A stretch of DNA of 64,000 bases from Spirosoma aerolatum. GTDB lineage: Bacteria > Bacteroidota > Bacteroidia > Cytophagales > Spirosomataceae. Of the stretch, positions 9,098 to 17,045 are shown piece after piece. The stretch spans positions 1,437,001 to 1,501,000 of the forward strand of contig NZ_CP020104.1 of the NCBI RefSeq assembly GCF_002056795.1. The letters run 5' to 3'. Position 1 is the first letter of the stretch. Each line of letters starts with the position of its first letter. A model generated the notes under the pieces. The model was not told the origin of the DNA. It did no database searches and saw only the letters and a program-made list of their open reading frames with translations. Position numbers and translations under genes: made by a program.

Positions 9098-10132
9098 CTA
9101 TACTTTAATGAGCGGTATCGTAACGGTGAAATAGGGCTCTTCGTCTTCGATGGCTACATCACCTTCGCCGAGTAATTTATATTTGGTGACGATGTTTGCC
9201 AGCCCAACTTTAGTTGATAACATTCGGCTGTTTTTTCGTTGCAAATTATTTTGAACGATCAGTTTGCCATCGTCGCGGGTTTCAATGCGTATACACAGCG
9301 GCTGGTCGGGTAAAATGACGTTGTGCTTTACGGCATTCTCGAGCAGGAGTTGTAAGGTCAGTGGTGGGATCAGGTAGGAGTAATATTGGTCGCTGACGAA
9401 TTCATCCAGTTGGAGATGATCGCCATGTCGGGTACGTAGTAGATGGAAATACGACCGGGTAAAGGCCAGTTCCTGATCAAGTGTGGCCAGTTCGGTTTCG
9501 TTGGCGCGAAGCATGTACCGATATACACTGCTCATCTCATCAATAAACTGCTGGGCCTGCTCAGGGTCTTCTTCAATCAGCGACGAAAGCGAATTGAGAG
9601 CATTAAATAGAAAATGTGGATTGATTTGCCCCTTCAGTCCATCGAGCTGACTCCGTAGATTCGCCTGTTGCAACTGATCGGCTTCGCGCAGGGCAGCATC
9701 CCACTGTTCGAACGTATAAATGCTTTCGTGAACGACATTGACGATAAGGTTAATGACAGCGGTCAGCAGGAGCGTTAGCTGTAGACGACCCGAATCAAAG
9801 ACGAAACCCGGAAAATGCAGCCACTTATAGCCATAAAAACACCCCAGAATCACTGCCGACGACATTACTATATGAATACCCCAGGCCAGACATAACCGCA
9901 TGGCTGTTTGGCGCACCTGCGGAAATCGCTGTCGCAACCATAAGGCGGGTACGGCATGTAAAAAGTAAGCTGGCGTCCAGATAAGGATGATAGCAATTGT
10001 TGCCAACAAAAAGACATCCCAGCGCTCAAAATAGATTGAGCCAAAGAGCGCGTAGTTATTAAATCCGTAGATGGCCGGCAAAATAAACAACGCAATGCGC
10101 GTATCCTGGCGGGTAAAAATATTCAGATTCAC
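9098..10132 (-). CDS. LytS-family sensor histidine kinase (second of a tandem pair)
   Basis: The 344-residue protein has four apparent membrane segments in residues 1-135, a short linker helix, then the His_kinase domain (PF06580 type) with QINPHFLFNALNSLSSLIEED around residue 170. The N-box is LLLENAVKHNVILP and the C-terminal ATPase segment contains VGLANIVTKYKLLG. Such kinases autophosphorylate on the His of the NPHFLFN motif and normally signal to a LytTR response regulator. The start is a GTG at 10132, only 6 bp after the stop of the upstream kinase, so the two are co-transcribed. No LytTR gene lies in the window. Confidence 0.9.
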   Translation of the reverse strand: MNLNIFTRQDTRIALFILPAIYGFNNYALFGSIYFERWDVFLLATIAIILIWTPAYFLHAVPALWLRQRFPQVRQTAMRLCLAWGIHIVMSSAVILGCFYGYKWLHFPGFVFDSGRLQLTLLLTAVINLIVNVVHESIYTFEQWDAALREADQLQQANLRSQLDGLKGQINPHFLFNALNSLSSLIEEDPEQAQQFIDEMSSVYRYMLRANETELATLDQELAFTRSYFHLLRTRHGDHLQLDEFVSDQYYSYLIPPLTLQLLLENAVKHNVILPDQPLCIRIETRDDGKLIVQNNLQRKNSRMLSTKVGLANIVTKYKLLGEGDVAIEDEEPYFTVTIPLIKV

Positions 10133-10138
10133 AGGGTG

Positions 10139-11224
10139 TCAGGTCACAATAGAATTGGGGTCATGCTGATTTTGGGAGGCCATTGGTAAACTGACCCGAA
10201 ACGTCATTCCGTTGTCGGAAATCTGAATAGGTGGTAATCCAAGGGCACTGTATTGCGCGATGAGCTGGCTGAGTCCGCCCGGTTGCGTTTTTACCTGAAT
10301 GCCCTTTGGCTGTACCGTATTCAGTACATCCAGGCGATTTTCGCTCTTATACCGAATGGCAATAGTCAGGGGTTCTTCGGGAAGCAGCCGATTATATTTG
10401 ATAGCGTTGTCGATCAGAATCTGCAACGTCAGTGGAGGTAATAGCCATTCACCAACGATATCGCCCAGCTCAATTTCCCACTGTAATGCGGAACCATATC
10501 GTTCGTTCAACAAATACCGGTAAGCATCCAGAAAGGCTAGTTCTTCGCGCAGGGAAACTACCGATCGTTGTCCTGCCTGAAGCATATATCGATACACACT
10601 CGATAGCTCATCCAGAAAAGCTCCAGCCCGCTGTCTGTCTTCATTAATAAGCGCAGAAAGGGAGTTCAGGCTATTGAACAGAAAATGTGGATTGACCCGG
10701 CTTTTCAACCGGGCCAGTTCATTTTCCAGCCGTTTCTTCTTGACGGCCTCTGTTCGCGCCACTGCCTGACGGTACTGATTCAGATTATACGCGCCTTCAT
10801 AATAGCTTCCTACTACAACCATAAAAAACAAGGCCATCGATATCGGGATCAAATAGTCGACAGGGAAGACTGGTTCAGGAATCAACCCGGTCGGATCAAG
10901 CTGGTACAGCACACGAGTTTCCATACACTGATCGAGAATGGTGAAGATCGAATAGCCACCAAACGTTTTGATAATTCGCTTTCGGGTATTTTCCCGACCC
11001 GGATATTCCATGCGGACTCGTATGACCCACCACAGCAGTAAATGCCAGAGAATAGCCGTTGAAATCAATCCCCAGATACTTATCAGCAAAACCAACTGCG
11101 TATTGTAGCCATAAGCAGCCACCGTTAGTGCCACAAACGGCACCACCGCCACAGGAATACCAATCAGGCGAAGCCAGCGGTCATGAAGGGCGTCGAACGA
11201 AAGAGCTGACAGGGGAACTTTCAT
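10139..11224 (-). CDS. LytS-family sensor histidine kinase (first of a tandem pair)
   Basis: This 361-residue protein has hydrophobic membrane segments at about residues 20-40, 45-70, 88-105 and 128-148, followed by VNPHFLFNSLNSLSALINED with the phospho-acceptor His. An IDNAIKYNRLLPEEP N-box and a degenerate final block (GGLSQLIAQYSALG) complete the kinase. It aligns well with the following gene over the kinase domain, so the pair looks like an old tandem duplication with diverged membrane parts. It is the promoter-proximal gene and has no adjacent response regulator. Confidence 0.9.
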   Translation of the reverse strand: MKVPLSALSFDALHDRWLRLIGIPVAVVPFVALTVAAYGYNTQLVLLISIWGLISTAILWHLLLWWVIRVRMEYPGRENTRKRIIKTFGGYSIFTILDQCMETRVLYQLDPTGLIPEPVFPVDYLIPISMALFFMVVVGSYYEGAYNLNQYRQAVARTEAVKKKRLENELARLKSRVNPHFLFNSLNSLSALINEDRQRAGAFLDELSSVYRYMLQAGQRSVVSLREELAFLDAYRYLLNERYGSALQWEIELGDIVGEWLLPPLTLQILIDNAIKYNRLLPEEPLTIAIRYKSENRLDVLNTVQPKGIQVKTQPGGLSQLIAQYSALGLPPIQISDNGMTFRVSLPMASQNQHDPNSIVT

Positions 11225-11389
11225 GGATGAAAATTACGATATTTTGCTGGAAAACGGTTTGTCGGCCTTGCCCTGGCGGGTTGTACTAACGAATCAGAGC
11301 CTGCAAGGCTTTTCTGAGCTAGCCTGAACCTTTCAGCAGACGAATAACTTTTGCCTTTAACGTCGTGTTGTTTTCTAAAGCCTGTACCT

Positions 11390-12223
11390 ATGTCGCTTGT
11401 TGCTCCTACAACTGTTCGGAACGTTTCTGGTCAGACCGTTATCGAAAAACCGGATTTACTGGCTGTGGAAGAACCACTGGAAATTCGACTGGGTTTTGGT
11501 CCGATCGCTGATCGTCAGCAACGTTCACTGGCTGTGACCATGCGAACACCCGGCCACGACGCCGAACTGGCAATAGGGTTTCTGCTTACCGAAGGTATTG
11601 TGCACTCACCGAATGACATTGTCTCGTGCCGTCATTGCGTACAGGATGCCGACAAAGAAGGGAATGTGATCCGGGTTGAGCTCCGGCCCGAAGTAGCCAT
11701 TGACTGGTCACGGTTGGAGCGGAGTACAGTTGCATCGGCCAGTTGCGGTTTGTGTGGCAAAACCACCATCGATGCCATACGAGCGCTTACGCCTGGGCCT
11801 GTAGCAACGGATTTTTCGATCGAGCCGTCCATACTTCACGCTTTACCCGCTCAAGTTCGTGAAACGCAGCGAGCCTATGCCTACACGGGCGGTATTCATG
11901 CGGCTGCCCTCTTTGATCGACAGGGTAAGTTGCTGCTGGTTCGTGAGGACATTGGTCGTCATAACGCACTGGATAAGCTCATAGGAGCTGCTTTCTGGCA
12001 GGGCTGGCTTCCACTGCACCAGTACGGCATTTTTCTGAGTGGCCGGGTCGGCGTCGAATTGGTCCAGAAAAGCTGGATGGCTGGTGTCCCACTATTGGCG
12101 GCTGTGGGCGCTCCATCAAGTCTGGCCGTGCAAATGACGCAGGAAGCAAACATCACCCTGGCTGGTTTCGTCCGCGATGAGCGATTCAATCTCTACAGCC
12201 ATCCCGACCGGGTTAAGAATTGA
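11390..12223 (+). CDS. fdhD: FdhD, sulfur carrier for molybdopterin formate dehydrogenase
   Basis: FdhD passes sulfur from a cysteine desulfurase to the bis-MGD cofactor of FdhF-type enzymes. Family blocks present are ELAIGFLLTEGIV, SCGLCGKTTIDAI with the Cys pair expected to carry sulfur, AYTGGIHAAALFD, VREDIGRHNALDKLIG and FLSGRVGVELVQKSWMAGVPLLAAV. The start chosen is the ATG at 11390 (MSLVAPTT), giving 277 residues; the open frame continues upstream only to a TTG. An FdhF-like oxidoreductase lies 2 kb downstream on the same strand and is its likely client. It converges with the lipid kinase gene. Confidence 0.94.
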   Translation: MSLVAPTTVRNVSGQTVIEKPDLLAVEEPLEIRLGFGPIADRQQRSLAVTMRTPGHDAELAIGFLLTEGIVHSPNDIVSCRHCVQDADKEGNVIRVELRPEVAIDWSRLERSTVASASCGLCGKTTIDAIRALTPGPVATDFSIEPSILHALPAQVRETQRAYAYTGGIHAAALFDRQGKLLLVREDIGRHNALDKLIGAAFWQGWLPLHQYGIFLSGRVGVELVQKSWMAGVPLLAAVGAPSSLAVQMTQEANITLAGFVRDERFNLYSHPDRVKN

Positions 12224-12282
12224 GTGAAGAATAGCTTGCGGTAGCCTTTCACGCAATCGCTCATTCGCTCAATCACTCAATT
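12218..12282. repeat. inverted repeat that ends two convergent genes
   Basis: AATTGAGTGA (12218-12227) and TCACTCAATT (12273-12282) are perfect inverted arms. Each arm contains the AAT-TGA that closes a gene: fdhD on the plus strand and the lipid kinase on the minus strand. An inner TTGCG/CGCAA stem adds to the fold. A T-run follows on the plus side, and an A-run precedes it only weakly, so it probably serves as the shared terminator. Confidence 0.6.
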
Positions 12283-13152
12283 TTTGTCGTCTGGTAGAAT
12301 CACCGACAGGGCAGCGGGTTTGATCTGGGCAACAAGCTTGGTAATGCGCCCCCGGTATTCGCCATCGATCTGGAAATAAGCACGTTTGTGCGTTTCGATA
12401 GTCACGGATGTAGCCGGGTAAATCTCAATCTTTTTCGGGTCGAAGGGCTGGAATCGCCAGAACAATTTCAGGATTTCGCCGAATGATAACCGTCGGAAAA
12501 TCACAACTTCAAAGTGCCCATCAGAAGGATCGCCATCTGGATTTATAACGGCTCCTGTGCCGTACATACGGGCATTAGCCAACACGACCATAAAGGCAAC
12601 GCGCTGTACACATTCGTCGTCGGTCTTGATTTCCAGCCGGAGTAGCCGATGTTTACGCAACACGTTCAGCACACTACGAAGATAGCCCAGTTTGCCACGC
12701 AGATTGTTCTGTTCGTAATATTTTACGATGTGGGCATTTAGGCCAATATCGCTCAGGTGTAAACAAATGTCGTCGTCATTTATCGAGATAACATCGATGG
12801 GTTTTGGCTTCCCATCGACCAATAACTCCAGACTTTTCTGTAGGTCGGTTGGTATGCCCAATTCGCGGGCCATACCGTTCGCCGATCCCCCCGGCAGGAT
12901 ACCCAGCGGTATGGGGTTGCTGATCAGTTGTTCGGCCACGAGTTTAATGGTTCCATCGCCACCAACAGCTACTACCCGATCGGGTTTGCATTGACTAAGT
13001 TGCGTCTGAATGGTTTCGGTATCGGTCTTGCCATCGAGATAGCAGCGGTGAACGGTATAGGGTAGCTCGGCAAAGAACGCATCGATGCGCTGTTCCCAGT
13101 CAGACTTGTCGTGACCACCCGAAACGGGATTAATTATGAATAAAAAAGTCAA
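12277..13152 (-). CDS. diacylglycerol/lipid kinase family protein (DgkB/YegS type)
   Basis: The 291-residue protein matches the DAGK catalytic family: INPVSGG near the start, VAVGGDGTIKLVAEQLI with the GGDGT nucleotide loop at about residue 75, GILPGGSANGMARELGIP, and a C-terminal beta domain with INPDGDPSDGHFEVVIF. Members phosphorylate diacylglycerol, sphingoid or related lipids; the substrate here is unknown. The open frame begins at a TTG (13152) directly before the conserved FIINPVSGG strand, and no ATG is available upstream in frame. It is divergent from an App1-type phosphatase. Confidence 0.9.
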   Translation of the reverse strand: MTFLFIINPVSGGHDKSDWEQRIDAFFAELPYTVHRCYLDGKTDTETIQTQLSQCKPDRVVAVGGDGTIKLVAEQLISNPIPLGILPGGSANGMARELGIPTDLQKSLELLVDGKPKPIDVISINDDDICLHLSDIGLNAHIVKYYEQNNLRGKLGYLRSVLNVLRKHRLLRLEIKTDDECVQRVAFMVVLANARMYGTGAVINPDGDPSDGHFEVVIFRRLSFGEILKLFWRFQPFDPKKIEIYPATSVTIETHKRAYFQIDGEYRGRITKLVAQIKPAALSVILPDDKN

Positions 13153-13201
13153 CTTCTTCGTAAATTATGAGTTATAGATGGGATGTGCTGATGGATGCGC
13201 T

Positions 13202-14260
13202 ATGGAAGTCACGCAAGTTCAATTTATATCTAAACAAAATTTAAGCCTTAAGGGTAAGCTGAAAGGGCATATTTTATCGCGGTTACGCTTAACGGACCAG
13301 CCTATGGTGAAGGTCTACCGTAGTTTTGGTAATGCGCAGCGGCTAACCATTCACGGCAGTGCGCTAAAGCGAAGTGCGCTGCCTCGTATCCAGTATCGCA
13401 ACAGTCTTTTGGTGAACTTGTTTGGCCTGATTCGACTGTTTCTGGTTCGACCCTACCCTAAAGCGGCTCTTGAGGTTGCTTTCGATGGGCATTCGGTTCA
13501 TACACAGTCCGATACGGATGGGTATTTTCGAGTCGATATACCGTTGGATAGACCCATTGCCTCGGGTTGGCACAACGTTCGGGTGAAACTGCTGTTGGGC
13601 GATGATTCTGCCGAAGGAGAGGGACAGGTGCTGGTGCCCGAGCCGACCCCATTTGGTTGTATTTCGGATATTGATGATACCTTCCTGATATCACACTCTG
13701 CCAATTTACTGAAGCGCCTGAAGCTGCTCATTACCAAAAACGCCCATACCCGAGCACCCTTCGAAGGGGTAGTAGCTCATTATAAATTACTGGCCGAAGC
13801 TAATAGCGGTCCTGGCGCAACGAATGCTTTTTTCTATGTGTCGAGCAGCGAGTGGAATCTGTACGACTACATTATCGATTTTTCGAAAAAAAATGGGCTG
13901 CCCAATGGCGTGTACCTCTTAAGTCCGCTCAAACAACTGGCTGAGGTATGGAAAACGGGGCAGGGCAAGCACATGACGAAATTTATGCGGATTGTACGGA
14001 TTCTGGAGATGTATCCGCAGCAACAGTTTGTGCTGCTGGGCGATGATACCCAGGAAGACCCAACTATTTACGCGTCAGTGGCTGAGCATTTTCCCCATCA
14101 GATTCGTTGCGTATATATTCGTCAGGTACAGGCAAAAAATAAGCTTAAAACCGAAGCGATCTTGACACGGATCGAGGCATTGGAAATTCCTTATTGTTAT
14201 TTTGCACACAGCGCCGATGCAAAGAAGCATTCCATGGCTATCGGTCTGGTTGCTTCCTGA
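13202..14260 (+). CDS. App1-type phosphatase (DUF2183 catalytic domain)
   Basis: The protein has an N-terminal beta-sandwich-like region and then the App1 catalytic domain. The HAD-type motif CISDIDDTFLISHSANLLKRLKLLITKNAHTR carries the DxDxT nucleophile, FFYVSSSEWNLYDYIIDF follows, and VLLGDDTQEDPTIYASVAEHFP supplies the acidic motif. In fungi the family dephosphorylates phosphatidate. The start at 13202 is preferred over the ATG 24 bp upstream by nearness to the conserved part, though not firmly. Its 5' end is about 50 bp from that of the divergent lipid kinase. Confidence 0.88.
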   Translation: MEVTQVQFISKQNLSLKGKLKGHILSRLRLTDQPMVKVYRSFGNAQRLTIHGSALKRSALPRIQYRNSLLVNLFGLIRLFLVRPYPKAALEVAFDGHSVHTQSDTDGYFRVDIPLDRPIASGWHNVRVKLLLGDDSAEGEGQVLVPEPTPFGCISDIDDTFLISHSANLLKRLKLLITKNAHTRAPFEGVVAHYKLLAEANSGPGATNAFFYVSSSEWNLYDYIIDFSKKNGLPNGVYLLSPLKQLAEVWKTGQGKHMTKFMRIVRILEMYPQQQFVLLGDDTQEDPTIYASVAEHFPHQIRCVYIRQVQAKNKLKTEAILTRIEALEIPYCYFAHSADAKKHSMAIGLVAS

Positions 14261-14306
14261 TCGCCTTATTAACCCTATACGCTTACCATTCTTCCTGAGC
14301 TGATTT

Positions 14307-14458
14307 ATGAATCTTAATACACCCCCGAAGAGCTTACCGGCCAGCTTGACGTAACGAAGCCTTACGACGAAGCGGCTGGTATACCTGCTGTTATTCAGTC
14401 ATTCAAACATGTCTTTGAGGGGACCGATCTGGCGCGTGGCTGGAAAGCGCTCGTCAAC
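14307..14458 (+). other. frameshifted 5' end of the FdhF-like gene
   Basis: An ATG at 14307 reads MNLNTPP before a C5 run at 14322-14326. From there the plus-one frame continues as PEELTGQLDVTKPYDEAAGIPA and on through FKHVFEGTDLARGWKALVNMNQ, directly into the FdhF-like protein. This matches the N-terminal region I know from that family (PEEL...AAGIP...KALLKMNQKDGFDCPSCAWPDP). One more C in the run would join the ATG to the main frame; no ATG, GTG or TTG exists in the main frame before 14459. Confidence 0.75.
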
Positions 14459-16645
14459 ATGAATCAGAAAAATGGCTTCGATTGTCCGTCCTGTGCCTGG
14501 CCTGACCCCGACGGCCACCGATCCCGGATTGCTGAATACTGCGAAAGTGGGGCTAAAGCCGTAGCCGAGGAAGTCATGAATAAGCATACGGCTTCGCCTG
14601 TATTGTTTCAGCGCTATACCATAGCGGAATTACTGCAGAAAACCGATTTATGGCTGGGCCAGCAGGGGCGACTGACCCAACCAATGATTTTGCGACCAGG
14701 AGCGCAGCACTACGAAGCCATTGGCTGGGAGGATGCGTTCAGGCTGATTGCCGATCAGCTCAATGCGCTGGAGTCGCCCAACGAAGCAGTATTCTATACA
14801 TCGGGCCGAACCAGTAATGAAGCTGCTTTTCTGTACCAGCTTTTCGTGCGGATGTATGGCACCAACAACCTGCCCGACTGCTCCAATATGTGTCATGAGT
14901 CGACTAGTGTAGCGCTCGCAGAATCCATTGGCCTAGGGAAAGCATCGGTGAAATATGAAGATTATGAAAAGGCCGATGTGATCATAATTATGGGTCAGAA
15001 TCCTGGCACAAATGCACCACGGATGCTTACCCCGCTGGAGCAGGCCAAGCGAAACGGAGCCAAAATTATTGCGGTCAATCCCTTGCACGAAGCCGGATTG
15101 CTGGGCTTTCGAAACCCACAGAGCCCACGAGATGTGTTGTTTGGGGGCGAAAAAATGGCGGATTTGTTCTTGCAGGTACGCATTAATTCCGATATGGCGC
15201 TACTGAAGGCGATGTGTAAACTCCTGCTGGAAGAGGAGAAAAAAAACGCAACGGTTGACCAGCCGGGCAAGGTTCTGGATAAATCGTTCATTGAAACATA
15301 CACAGCTGGTTACGAAGACTTTGTTAAGAGCCTGGATCAGTTTGAGTTATCTGATTTAGCTGCTCAGTGTGGACTAACGATTGCCCAGATTCAGGAAGCT
15401 GTCGACCTGTTTAAGCATACACGCAAGCTCATTATCTGCTGGGCTATGGGCCTGACGCAGCACCGCAATTCTGTACAAACGATCAACGAAGTAATCAATC
15501 TCCTTCTGCTGAAGGGAAGTATCGGTATTGAAGGGGGAGGAGCGAGTCCAATTCGTGGACATAGCAACGTACAGGGGGACCGGACGATGGGAATCTGGGA
15601 AAAACCTAAACCTGAGTTTCTGGATGCGCTCAAAAAAACGTTCAACTTTGAACCACCCCGAGAACATGGCTACGATGTGGTGAAGGCTGTTCAGGCGATG
15701 CACGAGGGGAAAGCTAAGGTGTTTTTTGCGCTGGGTGGGAATTTCGCCATGGCTGTATCCGATACGAATTATACAGCCGAAGCCTTAAAAAAATGCAAGC
15801 TGACTGTTCATGTATCGACCAAGCTCAACCGGAGTCATTTTATTCATGGCGAAACCGCGCTGATTCTACCCTGTCTGGGTCGTACAGATCGTGACAGACA
15901 GGCATCCGGTGAACAATTTGTCAGTTGTGAAAGTACAACCGGCGTGGTAGCTCAGTCGCATGGTGTGGTCGATCCGGTAGTATCGACCCTGAAAAGTGAG
16001 GTGGCGATCATTGCCGAACTGGCGAAAGCAACGCTGGGTAACGATCCGCGTGCATCAGTCGATTCCTTGGGTCGCCCCAGTATTAATTGGGATGCACTGG
16101 TCGGTAACTACGATCTCATCCGCGACCTGATTGAAAAGGTTGTGCCAGGTTTTGAGCAGTATAATAAGAAAGTTCGTCAGGAAGGGGGCTTTTATCTTCC
16201 GAACGGCCCTCGGGTTCGGGAGTTCAAAACGCCTGATGGGAAAGCACATTTCACCATCAATGTACCTATGCATCATGAGCTACAACCCGACGAACTGATG
16301 CTTATGACCATTCGTAGCCACGACCAGTTCAATACAACCATTTATGGCAATGATGACCGGTATCGGGGTATCCATAACGAACGACGGGTTATATTTATCA
16401 ATGCCGATGATATGGCCAATTTGGGCCTGCACGAAAAGCAGATTGTCGATTTACATAGCTACTACAACGGCCAAACACGTACGGCTCATCGGTTTGTAGT
16501 CGTACCTTATCATATACCGCGTGGCTGTGCAGCCGCTTATTTTCCCGAAACGAACGTACTGATACCGATCGATTCAACAGCGGAGAAAAGTAATACACCA
16601 ACCTCAAAATCGATTCTCATCACGATAACGCCAGTAGCAGGATAA
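14459..16645 (+). CDS. FdhF-like molybdopterin oxidoreductase, alpha subunit (YdeP/TIGR01701 type)
   Basis: The protein matches the FdhF-like family: GFDCPSCAWPDPDG and EYCESGAKA supply iron-sulfur cysteines, EAVFYTSGRTSNEAAFLYQLF and DCSNMCHESTSVALAESIG form the cofactor-binding core, and HSNVQGDRTMGI and TIRSHDQFNTTIYGNDDRYRGI complete it. Such enzymes bind bis-MGD and a 4Fe-4S cluster; the substrate of this subfamily is not settled (E. coli YdeP is tied to acid resistance). It lacks a clear partner subunit here. FdhD, encoded 2 kb upstream, probably sulfurates its cofactor. The N-terminal 50 residues are missing from this frame because of the upstream frame break. Confidence 0.92.
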   Translation: MNQKNGFDCPSCAWPDPDGHRSRIAEYCESGAKAVAEEVMNKHTASPVLFQRYTIAELLQKTDLWLGQQGRLTQPMILRPGAQHYEAIGWEDAFRLIADQLNALESPNEAVFYTSGRTSNEAAFLYQLFVRMYGTNNLPDCSNMCHESTSVALAESIGLGKASVKYEDYEKADVIIIMGQNPGTNAPRMLTPLEQAKRNGAKIIAVNPLHEAGLLGFRNPQSPRDVLFGGEKMADLFLQVRINSDMALLKAMCKLLLEEEKKNATVDQPGKVLDKSFIETYTAGYEDFVKSLDQFELSDLAAQCGLTIAQIQEAVDLFKHTRKLIICWAMGLTQHRNSVQTINEVINLLLLKGSIGIEGGGASPIRGHSNVQGDRTMGIWEKPKPEFLDALKKTFNFEPPREHGYDVVKAVQAMHEGKAKVFFALGGNFAMAVSDTNYTAEALKKCKLTVHVSTKLNRSHFIHGETALILPCLGRTDRDRQASGEQFVSCESTTGVVAQSHGVVDPVVSTLKSEVAIIAELAKATLGNDPRASVDSLGRPSINWDALVGNYDLIRDLIEKVVPGFEQYNKKVRQEGGFYLPNGPRVREFKTPDGKAHFTINVPMHHELQPDELMLMTIRSHDQFNTTIYGNDDRYRGIHNERRVIFINADDMANLGLHEKQIVDLHSYYNGQTRTAHRFVVVPYHIPRGCAAAYFPETNVLIPIDSTAEKSNTPTSKSILITITPVAG

Positions 16646-16696
16646 GTCTTTTCCAGGCTTATTGACTCAACGATAATTTACCTGGCAAACAGATTG

Positions 16697-16727
16697 AACA
16701 GGGGCAATTGTGCCCCTGTTTTTTTTA
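16697..16727 (+). terminator. intrinsic terminator of the FdhF-like gene
   Basis: AACAGGGGCA and TGCCCCTGTT form a ten-base-pair stem with a four-base loop, followed by a run of eight Ts. It lies 51 bp after the stop codon. Confidence 0.9.
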
Positions 16728-16951
16728 TAGATCATAGCCAAACAGCATCCCAACGGTTGTGGGATGGGTTGGTAAAAAGGTAATAAATTTATTTTACTTA
16801 TCGATTCTAATTGTATATTTATTTGTATTTTAATTAACTAAATGTAGCTTAAAAAATATATTATTTTATAATATGCTAATCACATGTATATATTGGTATA
16901 ACTAATTATTAATGAGTGATTTATCATGTAATGATAAATAATTATTGTTGT

Positions 16952-16987
16952 TTTGTCGTATTATTTAAAATATATGTATAATTTTTG
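16952..16987 (+). promoter_or_regulatory. candidate promoter of the large secreted protein gene
   Basis: TTTG at 16952-16955 and TATAATTTTTG at 16977-16987 lie about 21-23 bp apart, near the Bacteroidota TTTG / TAnnTTTG arrangement. The region is AT-rich, so the match is only suggestive. The start codon is 58 bp downstream. Confidence 0.35.
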
Positions 16988-17045
16988 CACTAAACGATTG
17001 TAATAGGAGATATATAGTTTATAAAAATCTACTAAAGTTTACATT

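Larger units (their letters stand above)
16646..17045. other. AT-rich intergenic region with terminator and promoter
   Basis: The 400 bp gap holds the terminator at 16697-16727 and, from about 16790 on, extremely AT-rich DNA ending in a promoter-like match. No open frame or long inverted repeat was seen in the AT-rich part. Confidence 0.6.
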
